28,275 nt of DNA, from the NCBI GenBank assembly GCA_964495085.1, contig CAZBUK010000047.1, positions 1 to 28,275 on the forward strand, read 5' to 3'. The translations under genes and the position numbers were made by a program. This document shows positions 18,056-24,027 of the stretch, piece after piece. Under the pieces are notes generated by a model. The model ran no database searches and was not told where the DNA came from. It saw nothing but the letters and a program-made list of their open reading frames with translations. The stretch is from CAZBUK01 sp964495085 (GTDB taxonomy: Bacteria > Bacteroidota > Ignavibacteria > T3Sed10-11). How positions within the stretch are numbered: position 1 is the first letter of the stretch; every line of letters begins with the position of its first letter.

Positions 18056-18529
18056 TACCTGCTCTGCTTTGTCATTTCGCGTGCGAGCCGCTCGACCTCG
18101 GCTTTGTCGACGGCGATCCAGCGGGGAGGTTCAGAGGGATTTCGCATACCCAACCGCTCGATCGCACGCGTACCGATATCTTCGAGTCCCGTCCGGTTGT
18201 TGAATTCGGCACGTAGAATCTCGTTCCGGTTGCGGACAGATTCATACTCGCGTTCGAGCAGGTTGATCTCTTTCATGAGTGAATTTACGGCAATGATATT
18301 GCCGATGTACAGCACGCTTGCGACCGCAAAAACGAATAGCATGAGGATGACGCTGAATGTCGAGAATTTCTTCTTCCGCCGCTTCGATCCGTAATTCCGG
18401 AACACATATNNNNNNNNNNTATCCGGGGACGCTCCCCTGCACACGCTCCGCGCTCACATCGGGAATTTCAGTACCCGCACGCCGGAGATATTCGTTCACA
18501 GCCGAGTCGGTATCGTAAACCTGTGGCAT
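18055..18529 (-). CDS. ftsL: FtsL-like cell division protein, interrupted by an assembly gap
   Basis: Small bitopic divisome protein expected to work with FtsQ and an FtsB-like partner. The N-terminal piece starts at the ATG at 18529, ten bases after the rsmH stop, and runs 36 residues (MPQVYDTDSAVNEYLRR...) to the Ns at 18410-18419. After the Ns the frame continues with a basic stretch (GSKRRKKKF), one transmembrane helix (FSTFSVILMLFVFAVASVLY) and a coiled-coil segment (INLLEREYESVRNRNEILR), ending with TAA at 18055. The two halves are in different frames as written, because ten Ns are not a multiple of three. The split is an assembly artefact rather than a mutation; the real gap must be a non-zero multiple of three bases. 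A start at 18444 would lose the N-terminus. Family assignment rests on size, topology and position. Confidence 0.85.
18410..18419. other. Assembly gap (ten Ns)
   Basis: The only undetermined bases in the window. They fall inside ftsL, between the N-terminal tail and the basic stretch before the transmembrane helix. Ten is probably a placeholder. Confidence 0.99.
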
Positions 18530-18538
18530 ATGCTTCGT

Positions 18539-19477
18539 CTACCCGTTCTGTATTCGCTCAGCGGCACGCAGCTTTGCACTGCGCGATCTGGGATTTTCGG
18601 TCTGTTCTCGTCCGGATGCGACAATGGGTTTTTTAGTCAGAATCCTGAACCGCGGATTCCGCACCCGGTCCGACCGGGCGAAGGGATCGGAGGTCGGTAC
18701 ATGCGTCGCGGCCTCATCTTTCAAAAAATTTTTTACGATTCTGTCCTCAAGTGAATGATAGGATATAACCACTATCCTGCCTCCCGGTAAAAGTAACTCC
18801 GGCATCAGTTCCAGCGCGCGTCTGAGCTCTTCGAGTTCTTCATTGACTTCGATCCGGAGCGCCTGAAATATTCGGGCGAGGGACTTAACGAACATACGTT
18901 CGCCCACCGCCGATTTGACGATTTCGGCGAGTTCGATGCTCGTCGAGAGCGGGCGGAGCGCTCTGGCTTCCGCTACCTTCCGTGCAATGCGCCTGGATTT
19001 TTTCTCCTCCCCGAAGCGGTAAAAAACGTCGGCCAGTTCCTTCTCGCCGTAAGAGTTCAGAACACCCGCCGCCGTCTTCTGTCCCGCGCCCATCCGCATA
19101 TCGAGCGGGGCGTTCTGCTGAAACGAAAAACCTCGCCCGGGAGTATCAAGCTGATATGATGACACCCCCAGATCGAACAACGCTCCATGCAATCCGGGCA
19201 GCCGGTGAGCGTCGAGATGCTCCCGTATCGAGCTGAAGACATCATGGACAAAGAGGATCAGGTGCTCCCAGGGTTGCAACCGTGTCCGCGCCGATTGCAG
19301 CGCGTCGGGATCGCGGTCAATCGCGATCAATTTTCCGCCAGGTGATAAGCGCCGGACAATCGCTTCCGCGTGCCCTCCTCCGCCGAGCGTTGCGTCGAGA
19401 TAGACGCCGTCCGGGGAGGTCATTAAATACGCCAGCGCTTCTTCCACCATGACCGGCGTATGATACACCGATTCCAT
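18539..19477 (-). CDS. rsmH: 16S rRNA (cytosine(1402)-N(4))-methyltransferase RsmH
   Basis: SAM-dependent methyltransferase (formerly MraW) that N4-methylates C1402 of 16S rRNA in the ribosomal P site. The 312-residue product starts with the conserved HTPVM (6-10), then the SAM-binding motif DATLGGGGHA (28-37), AIDRDPDAL (52-60), DLGVSSYQLD (102-111) and the substrate region FSFQQNAPLDMRMG (117-130). RIFQALRIEVN and NPRSRSAKLRAAE complete the family pattern. The ATG at 19477 is three bases after the mraZ stop, and ftsL starts shortly after it ends. Confidence 0.98.
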   Translation of the reverse strand: MESVYHTPVMVEEALAYLMTSPDGVYLDATLGGGGHAEAIVRRLSPGGKLIAIDRDPDALQSARTRLQPWEHLILFVHDVFSSIREHLDAHRLPGLHGALFDLGVSSYQLDTPGRGFSFQQNAPLDMRMGAGQKTAAGVLNSYGEKELADVFYRFGEEKKSRRIARKVAEARALRPLSTSIELAEIVKSAVGERMFVKSLARIFQALRIEVNEELEELRRALELMPELLLPGGRIVVISYHSLEDRIVKNFLKDEAATHVPTSDPFARSDRVRNPRFRILTKKPIVASGREQTENPRSRSAKLRAAERIQNG

Positions 19478-19480
19478 GCG

Positions 19481-19939
19481 TCACTTTCGAAGCGCGTGGT
19501 TCTGGAATACTTTCTCGGCTACCTGGGCATAACCTTCCTGCTGCTCACGGACATATTTTTCATAGATCGCGGGGTTCCAGATCTCGATCCGTTCAAGGAC
19601 CCCGAGTATCAGCGCCTCGCTTTGAATTTCGGAAAAAGTCAGAAGTTGCTGCGGCACCGTCAAGCGAGCCTGGCCGTCCAGCGTACTTTCCTGCGCATAT
19701 TGCAATAACAACCTTGTTACGAATCTGCTTCCGGGATCCGACGTAGGTAGATCGCGAATGGTTTTTTCGTACAGATTCCATTCGTCCTGGGGGTAGACGA
19801 CAATACATTGCTCAAATCCGCGGGTGACGACGAATGTATCGTTCGCTTCGGGAGATACGTATTTTCGAAGTTTAGCCGGGAGATTAATTCTCCCTTTATT
19901 ATCGATCGAATGATGATAACTTCCTTTAAAGGCGGACAT
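19481..19939 (-). CDS. mraZ: Transcriptional regulator MraZ
   Basis: DNA-binding regulator of the dcw operon, built from two SpoVT/AbrB-like swapped-hairpin domains. From the ATG at 19939 the product is 152 residues. The first half has the family signature SIDNKGRINLPAKLR (11-25) and the second LDGQARLTVPQQL (87-99), the two DNA-contacting segments. The frame is open 20 codons further upstream, but that part does not look like MraZ and the ATG at 19939 gives the canonical N-terminus (MSAFKGSYHH). The ribosome site is modest (AGG about 6 bases upstream). GTGG-type boxes in front of the gene are candidate binding sites for its own product. Confidence 0.96.
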   Translation of the reverse strand: MSAFKGSYHHSIDNKGRINLPAKLRKYVSPEANDTFVVTRGFEQCIVVYPQDEWNLYEKTIRDLPTSDPGSRFVTRLLLQYAQESTLDGQARLTVPQQLLTFSEIQSEALILGVLERIEIWNPAIYEKYVREQQEGYAQVAEKVFQNHALRK

Positions 19940-20033
19940 TTTTAACCTGCCTGAATAAATGAGCACACATTCCCCATATGGACGATCTGTGCATCGCAAG
20001 CGATTGGAGTTATTCGACTTCCCAACAGATTAT

Positions 20034-20078
20034 CCACTATTCCCCACTATCACCCACTATGGACTGTAAATTTACCAC
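20034..20078 (-). promoter_or_regulatory. Proximal MraZ-box cluster (operator)
   Basis: On the minus strand GTGG occurs at 20054-20057, 20044-20047 and 20034-20037, exactly 10 bp apart and each inside ATAGTGG. A fourth GTGG lies at 20075-20078 in TTTAGTGGT, 21 bp upstream of the nearest of the three. Known MraZ operators are tandem G-rich direct repeats (TGGGN with 5-bp spacers in E. coli, AAAGTGG in Mycoplasma) close to mraZ. The 10-bp period and orientation here fit that. The cluster overlaps the predicted promoter and start point, so repression is the natural reading. Confidence 0.8.
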
Positions 20079-20096
20079 TAAATTTAAGAAAGTCAA
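20069..20096 (-). promoter_or_regulatory. Probable mraZ / dcw operon promoter
   Basis: On the minus strand TTGACT (20096-20091) matches the -35 consensus at five of six bases and TAAATT (20074-20069) matches the -10 at four of six, with a 16-base spacer. The start point would be near 20062, giving a leader of roughly 120 bases before mraZ. One GTGG box lies inside the spacer and three lie just downstream of the -10. A weak -10 and strong repeats make this a regulated promoter on sequence grounds; not tested. Confidence 0.55.
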
Positions 20097-20169
20097 TAGG
20101 AATTGTGATTATTTTTTCATTTTCGAGGATTCTAACAAAAAGAGCTTTTCGAGCGATATTCATATAGCG

Positions 20170-20187
20170 CCACTTTTATCCACTTTT
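20170..20187 (-). promoter_or_regulatory. Distal pair of MraZ-like boxes
   Basis: Two copies of AAAAGTGG stand exactly 10 bp apart on the minus strand (GTGG at 20180-20183 and 20170-20173), about 90-110 bp upstream of the proximal cluster. The extended sequence is closer to the Mycoplasma-type AAAGTGG box than the proximal copies are. They could be an auxiliary site for looping, an operator for a second dcw promoter, or a control element for the divergent plus-strand gene. Confidence 0.6.
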
Positions 20188-20259
20188 CTTCGATATACCC
20201 ATCATCCATAATTCATATCGAATCGGGATAAATTCCCCAAGAAAGCGGATTGCTTTTCT

Positions 20260-20265
20260 TATAAT
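20260..20265 (+). promoter_or_regulatory. -10 element for the plus-strand holin-family gene
   Basis: TATAAT is a perfect -10 match 57 bases upstream of the ATG at 20322. No good -35 is found at 16-18 bases upstream. The location between the distal boxes and the gene makes it the best promoter candidate for the divergent transcript. Confidence 0.45.
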
Positions 20266-20321
20266 AGAGTGTTACTATGATGATTCGAAAATCAATCTAA
20301 CGAGCACTATTGAGGGAAAAC

Positions 20322-20669
20322 ATGTCGCTTCTCGTTCGCTGGATACTCAATGCACTGGTTCTTATGATGGTCGCATACCTTATTCCCGGAATCGAAGTCT
20401 CAAATTTTTACATAGCGCTTATTACCGCATTGGTCATCGGACTGCTCAATACCTTTATCAGGCCGTTCCTCCTGCTCATTACGCTTCCCATTAACATATT
20501 GACACTCGGTCTCTTCACCTTTATTCTGAATGCGCTTCTCTTCTGGCTGGCTGCTTCATTCATTGAAGGATTCGGCGTCAGCGGATTCTGGGCTGCATTC
20601 ATCGGGGCTCTCGTGTTCAGTATCATTTCATCTTTGCTGAACGGATTTGTAAAGAAGAATACTGCCTGA
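20322..20669 (+). CDS. Phage holin superfamily IV-type four-helix membrane protein
   Basis: Small hydrophobic protein of 115 residues, almost entirely membrane helices (about 5-22, 28-48, 52-80, 88-107). The pattern RWILNALVLMMVAYLIPGIEV, then GLLNTFIRPFLLLITLPIN and LTLGLFTFILNALLFWL, is characteristic of the bacterial family related to phage holin superfamily IV (PF04020), widespread and of unclear function in chromosomes. The ATG at 20322 is preferred over an in-frame TTG at 20310, because GAGGG lies 5 bases upstream of the ATG. There are no phage genes nearby, so the holin name says nothing about lysis here. It is divergent from mraZ and shares its regulatory region. Confidence 0.9.
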   Translation: MSLLVRWILNALVLMMVAYLIPGIEVSNFYIALITALVIGLLNTFIRPFLLLITLPINILTLGLFTFILNALLFWLAASFIEGFGVSGFWAAFIGALVFSIISSLLNGFVKKNTA

Positions 20670-20804
20670 TCGGGACATCGAATTCAGATTTTGATTGCAT
20701 GCCTGGATTACCCGGAACGAAACATTTCTGCAGCGTTTCCGTATATACGTTATTAAAGATTTTCGTTTACCAGCAAGTCGCGGCTCTATCCGAGGGGTGC
20801 TCCA

Positions 20805-21791
20805 ATGAACGTCGTACGGGAATCTTTTCTCAAAGAACAACTGCTGTTCCGGAAGCAACGACTGCAGCACGCGCTTCAGGAATTCCGGGAAGCAAAACAT
20901 ATCTCCCACCTGTTGAGCGAAATAGACGAAGCGCTCGTCCGGCTGAACAACGGCACCTACGGGTTATGCGAAACTTGCAACGATCCCATCGAAGCCGAAC
21001 GCCTCATTTCGAATCCGCTTGCCCGGCTCTGCCTCGACCATCTTACGCGGGATCAACGCGCGGCACTCGAACATGATCTCGAGCTCGCCTCGAAGATCCA
21101 GTCGCAATTACTTCCGCAAAAACATATTGTCTCGGGGATCTGGGATCTCCGGCTCCACTACCAGCCTGCCGGTCCGGTCAGCGGCGATTACTGCGACATA
21201 TTTCTGACCGGCACCGAGGGCGAGCTGTATTTTATCTTCGGCGATGTATCAGGAAAAGGTATCGCCGCCTCCCTGCTGATGTCGCATCTCCATGCGCTTT
21301 TCCGGTCGATGATCTCTCTGCACCTGCCTTTCGATCAGCTCATCGCACGCGCCAACAGAGTATTCTCCGAAAGTACGCTCGCTTCTCATTATGCAACGCT
21401 CGTGTTCGGAAAAACTGAAGCCGGCGGCGGCGTAACGATATGCAATGCAGGCCATTGTCCTCCCGTTCTCATCCGGGACCGCTCCGCCGAGGAGATCAAT
21501 CCGACGGGCATTCCTTTCGGTATCTTCACCGACAGCGAATACGAACTCGACCGGCGTACCTTGCATACGAATGAACTATTGTTCCTCTACACGGACGGAG
21601 TATCGGAGACGAGAAACCAATCGCTCGAGGAATACGGATCTCACCGCTTACTCGAATACCTCCGCAGCTGCGACGGGAGGCACTCACAGCAGATACTCAA
21701 CGAATTGCTCGAAGTCCTTGATTCTTTCCGGGATCATACAGTCCCTGCGGACGATTTAACCCTGCTCGTATTGCGGAGAAACGGACGATGA
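20805..21791 (+). CDS. DksA/TraR-type zinc finger fused to SpoIIE/RsbU-family PP2C phosphatase
   Basis: A 328-residue two-domain protein. Residues 1-40 are helical with coiled-coil character, followed by a DksA-like finger: GTYGLCETCNDPIEAERL (50-67) and LCLDHL, giving Cys55, Cys58, Cys76 and His79 as ligands, so the last ligand is His rather than the usual Cys. From about residue 90 a SpoIIE-type PPM phosphatase begins (LELASKIQSQLLPQ, 92-105) with metal-binding acidic residues in SGDYCD (126-131), GDVSGKG (146-152), YTDGVSE (262-268) and ADDLTLLVL (315-323). Such phosphatases usually dephosphorylate anti-anti-sigma proteins in partner-switching pathways; no anti-sigma kinase or STAS protein is next to it. 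GAGGGG lies 7 bases before the ATG. The gene is 135 bases downstream of the holin-family gene. Confidence 0.92.
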   Translation: MNVVRESFLKEQLLFRKQRLQHALQEFREAKHISHLLSEIDEALVRLNNGTYGLCETCNDPIEAERLISNPLARLCLDHLTRDQRAALEHDLELASKIQSQLLPQKHIVSGIWDLRLHYQPAGPVSGDYCDIFLTGTEGELYFIFGDVSGKGIAASLLMSHLHALFRSMISLHLPFDQLIARANRVFSESTLASHYATLVFGKTEAGGGVTICNAGHCPPVLIRDRSAEEINPTGIPFGIFTDSEYELDRRTLHTNELLFLYTDGVSETRNQSLEEYGSHRLLEYLRSCDGRHSQQILNELLEVLDSFRDHTVPADDLTLLVLRRNGR

Positions 21792-21906
21792 TCGGATTCG
21801 AGATCTCTCATGAGATGCTCACTTCCCTCTTCGAATAACCGGATATCGTCGAACATATCACAACTCACTCTCGCGTTTTCCTCACACCAATCTCGGAGGT
21901 TACTTT

Positions 21907-22506
21907 ATGATAAAGCAGCTCGTCGTGGCGGGACTTGTAGGGGGAGTGGTTCTCTTCATCTGGTCGGGTATTTCATGGATGGCCCTCTCGTGGCATGACT
22001 CGAATCTGCATAGTTTTGCAGATGAAGACATAATGGCGGAGACGATCCGCGCCCATGCACGCTCGTCCGGGATGTATATTCTTCCCGGAATGCCGAAACC
22101 GGGTCCGAACGCGACAGAAGAGGAGAAAAAAGAAGCCGAGGCAAAAGCGATGGACAGAATGATCAGAGGTCCTCACATGTTCGCATCAGTGCGGCTCACC
22201 GGCACCGAATCGATCGCGCCGTTCATGGTGCGCGGATTCATCCTCGGCGTTATCAGCGTCGGATTTGTCGCATGGCTCCTCTCGAAAACGCAAAACCTGA
22301 CCTACTTCGGAAAAGTTATTTTCACGACAATGTTTGCAGTCGCCGCTTCGTTCGCGATTCACCTCCAGTACTGGAACTGGTGGTCCTTCTCTACCGGATA
22401 TACGTTCGTCTCCCTGATCGATATGGCCCTCGGATGGTTTCTTGTCGGATTGGTCCTCGGAAAACTGATCCCCGGAGGGAAGCGATCTCAGGTAGTCGCT
22501 TCATAA
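21907..22506 (+). CDS. Uncharacterised four-helix membrane protein
   Basis: I do not recognise a named family with certainty. The 199-residue product has helices at about 6-27, 107-126, 135-153 and 166-186, with a long hydrophilic segment between the first two (28-106) that includes WHDSNLHSFADED and a proline-rich then Glu/Lys-rich stretch. By the positive-inside rule the loop may be on the outer side of the membrane. A strong GGAGG lies seven bases before the ATG. It is 115 bases downstream of the phosphatase gene on the same strand and is closed by a strong hairpin, so it ends a transcription unit. No catalytic motif is visible. Confidence 0.85.
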   Translation: MIKQLVVAGLVGGVVLFIWSGISWMALSWHDSNLHSFADEDIMAETIRAHARSSGMYILPGMPKPGPNATEEEKKEAEAKAMDRMIRGPHMFASVRLTGTESIAPFMVRGFILGVISVGFVAWLLSKTQNLTYFGKVIFTTMFAVAASFAIHLQYWNWWSFSTGYTFVSLIDMALGWFLVGLVLGKLIPGGKRSQVVAS

Positions 22507-22515
22507 TGCCCATGG

Positions 22516-22552
22516 AATCCGGTTGAACGGCTGCCTGCCGTTCAACCGGATT
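22516..22552 (+). terminator. Intrinsic terminator with a 16-bp perfect stem
   Basis: AATCCGGTTGAACGGC (22516-22531) pairs perfectly with GCCGTTCAACCGGATT (22537-22552), with a five-base loop TGCCT. TTTT at 22551-22554 follows. It lies 10 bases after the membrane-protein stop. The stem is nearly symmetric, so minus-strand transcripts would also form it. Confidence 0.85.
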
Positions 22553-22592
22553 TTCCCTCATCCGCCGTCCGCCGGTAAAACGCACCTCTCTT

Positions 22593-22620
22593 TTGATAAA
22601 CCGATTTATTTTTCTATACT
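22593..22620 (+). promoter_or_regulatory. Sigma-70-type promoter of the phosphodiesterase gene
   Basis: TTGATA (22593-22598) and TATACT (22615-22620) each match consensus at five of six bases, with a 16-base spacer. The start point would be near 22627, about 29 bases before the ATG at 22656, and AGGAG lies nine bases before that ATG. The terminator just upstream makes this an independent unit. The 16-base spacing is the same as in the proposed mraZ promoter. Confidence 0.7.
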
Positions 22621-22655
22621 GATGGACACCTTGAGATTCACAGGAGTCCAGCATT

Positions 22656-23882
22656 ATGAAACGCCTTCCTTTCTTACAACTCATTCTATCCCTTCTCTTC
22701 GTATTCTCGTCGGCTGCCGGAGAGAAACCATACGTTCTGCTTATCTCCTTCGATGGTTTCCGATGGGATTATATCGACCGCGGTTTGAGTCCGAACATCG
22801 AAAAGTTGATCGGGGCCGGAGTATCGGCTGTTTCGCTTGAGCCGGTTTTCCCTCCGAAAACTTTTCCCTCCCATTACTCCATCGTTACCGGTATGCATCC
22901 GCAGAACCATGGCATGATATCGAACAGCTTCATCGACCTCAATACCGGCTCCCGCTTCACGATGGGGAACAGGGAAATGGTGAACGACTCCCGCTACTAC
23001 CAGGGTGAAGCTATATGGGAGATCCTGCGCAGGTATGGCATTGTCACCGCGAGCTATTTCTGGCCCGGATCCGAGTTGGACGTCGATTACCGCAGGCCGG
23101 ATTATTTTCATCAGTATGATCACAACCGCCCGTACATCGACCGGATAGAGGGGGTGATCGAATGGCTGGGGCTCCCCGAAGAACGGCGCCCGCAATTTAT
23201 CACCCTCTACTTTCACGAGGTCGATTCGCAGGGGCACCGGTTCGGACCCGACGGAGAAGAAACGAACCGTGCGATCGCACTCCTCGACAGTCTGTTCGGT
23301 GTACTCATCGCGAGACTCGACGACATCGGATTCACCGATAAAATAAACATTATCCTCGTCTCGGATCATGGGATGACCGCGACGACGCCCGAACGAGCGA
23401 TCGATCTGGGGAAAATCCTGGAGGGTTTCAATGTGGTTTACGAGGGAATCGGACCGGTTACCATGATCCTGCCTGAAGATCCGGATGAGACGGACGATAT
23501 TTACGAACGCCTGCGCGAGCATAAAAAGAACTACAGGGTATATAAAAAGAACCGTATGCCGGAGTATTTTCATTACTCTTCACACGCGTTCATACTCCCC
23601 ATTATCGTTATTGCGGAGATGGGCTGGTCGCTGATCCCGGATACGGGCGATCCAGCTGCATTGCGATATTCGGCAGGCGGCAATCACGGGTACGACAATA
23701 AACATCTCGATATGCACGGAATTTTCTACGCGATGGGTCCGGCGTTCAGAGCGGGTTACCGGACGGGTACTCTCCGGAGCATTGATGTTTACCCGCTCAT
23801 CTGCGAAATTTTTGGCATCAAGGCAAGGGATACCATTGACGGGAAACTCGAAAGGATGTTATACATACTGAAAGAGCAATAA
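22656..23882 (+). CDS. Secreted ectonucleotide pyrophosphatase/phosphodiesterase (alkaline phosphatase superfamily)
   Basis: Two-zinc hydrolase of the NPP type (type I phosphodiesterase / nucleotide pyrophosphatase), predicted to act outside the cytoplasmic membrane on nucleotides or other phosphodiesters. The 408 residues start with a signal peptide (about 1-22, MKRLPFLQLILSLLFVFSSA). Zinc ligands and nucleophile fit the family: Asp33 in SFDGFRWDY, Thr69 in FPPKTFPSHYSIVTG, Asp190 and His194 in FHEVDSQGHRFGP, Asp237 and His238 in SDHGM, and His344 in GNHGYDN. The catalytic set is therefore complete. It has its own promoter and is separated from the neighbours on both sides. The exact substrate is not readable; some relatives act on phospholipid head groups. 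Confidence 0.93.
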   Translation: MKRLPFLQLILSLLFVFSSAAGEKPYVLLISFDGFRWDYIDRGLSPNIEKLIGAGVSAVSLEPVFPPKTFPSHYSIVTGMHPQNHGMISNSFIDLNTGSRFTMGNREMVNDSRYYQGEAIWEILRRYGIVTASYFWPGSELDVDYRRPDYFHQYDHNRPYIDRIEGVIEWLGLPEERRPQFITLYFHEVDSQGHRFGPDGEETNRAIALLDSLFGVLIARLDDIGFTDKINIILVSDHGMTATTPERAIDLGKILEGFNVVYEGIGPVTMILPEDPDETDDIYERLREHKKNYRVYKKNRMPEYFHYSSHAFILPIIVIAEMGWSLIPDTGDPAALRYSAGGNHGYDNKHLDMHGIFYAMGPAFRAGYRTGTLRSIDVYPLICEIFGIKARDTIDGKLERMLYILKEQ

Positions 23883-23959
23883 ATCCCGCACCGATCGGAA
23901 TCGATGCTTAAAGTTCCGACTGCTCAAATTGCACCGCCATCTCCTCGTATATATTTCAA

Positions 23960-23986
23960 CGGGAGTGGAATCAGTCCATACTCCCG
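23960..23986 (-). terminator. Hairpin between convergent phosphodiesterase and metallophosphoesterase genes
   Basis: CGGGAGT (23960-23966) pairs with ACTCCCG (23980-23986), with GGA/TCC possibly extending it. On the minus strand TTGAAATATATACG follows, only loosely U-rich. It lies about 40 bases past the stop of the minus-strand gene. Likely, but not certain, to end that transcript. Confidence 0.45.
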
Positions 23987-24027
23987 CGACCGCATCCAGA
24001 CCGGCCCGCTTAGACAGGATATGATCG

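Larger units (their letters stand above)
19940..20321. other. 382-bp AT-rich divergent intergenic region between mraZ and a holin-family gene
   Basis: No convincing gene is seen here. The region holds two clusters of GTGG boxes in mraZ orientation, a probable mraZ promoter, and a TATAAT -10 element facing the plus-strand gene. It is visibly AT-richer than its flanks. A short plus-strand open frame at 19978-20211 overlaps the boxes and is not believed to be a gene. Confidence 0.85.

Noticed and set aside
20030..20184. Replication origin at the mraZ upstream region
   Set aside because: Only two one-mismatch DnaA boxes, no AT-rich 13-mer array and no dnaA, dnaN or gidA neighbours. MraZ boxes explain the repeats better.
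19978..20211. Plus-strand 77-codon frame in the mraZ upstream region
   Set aside because: It overlaps the operator boxes and promoter, its start has no ribosome site, and the translation is low-complexity with no family.
20322..20669. Prophage remnant or lysis gene
   Set aside because: The holin-superfamily label is structural only. No other phage-like gene, attachment site or integrase is seen in the window.
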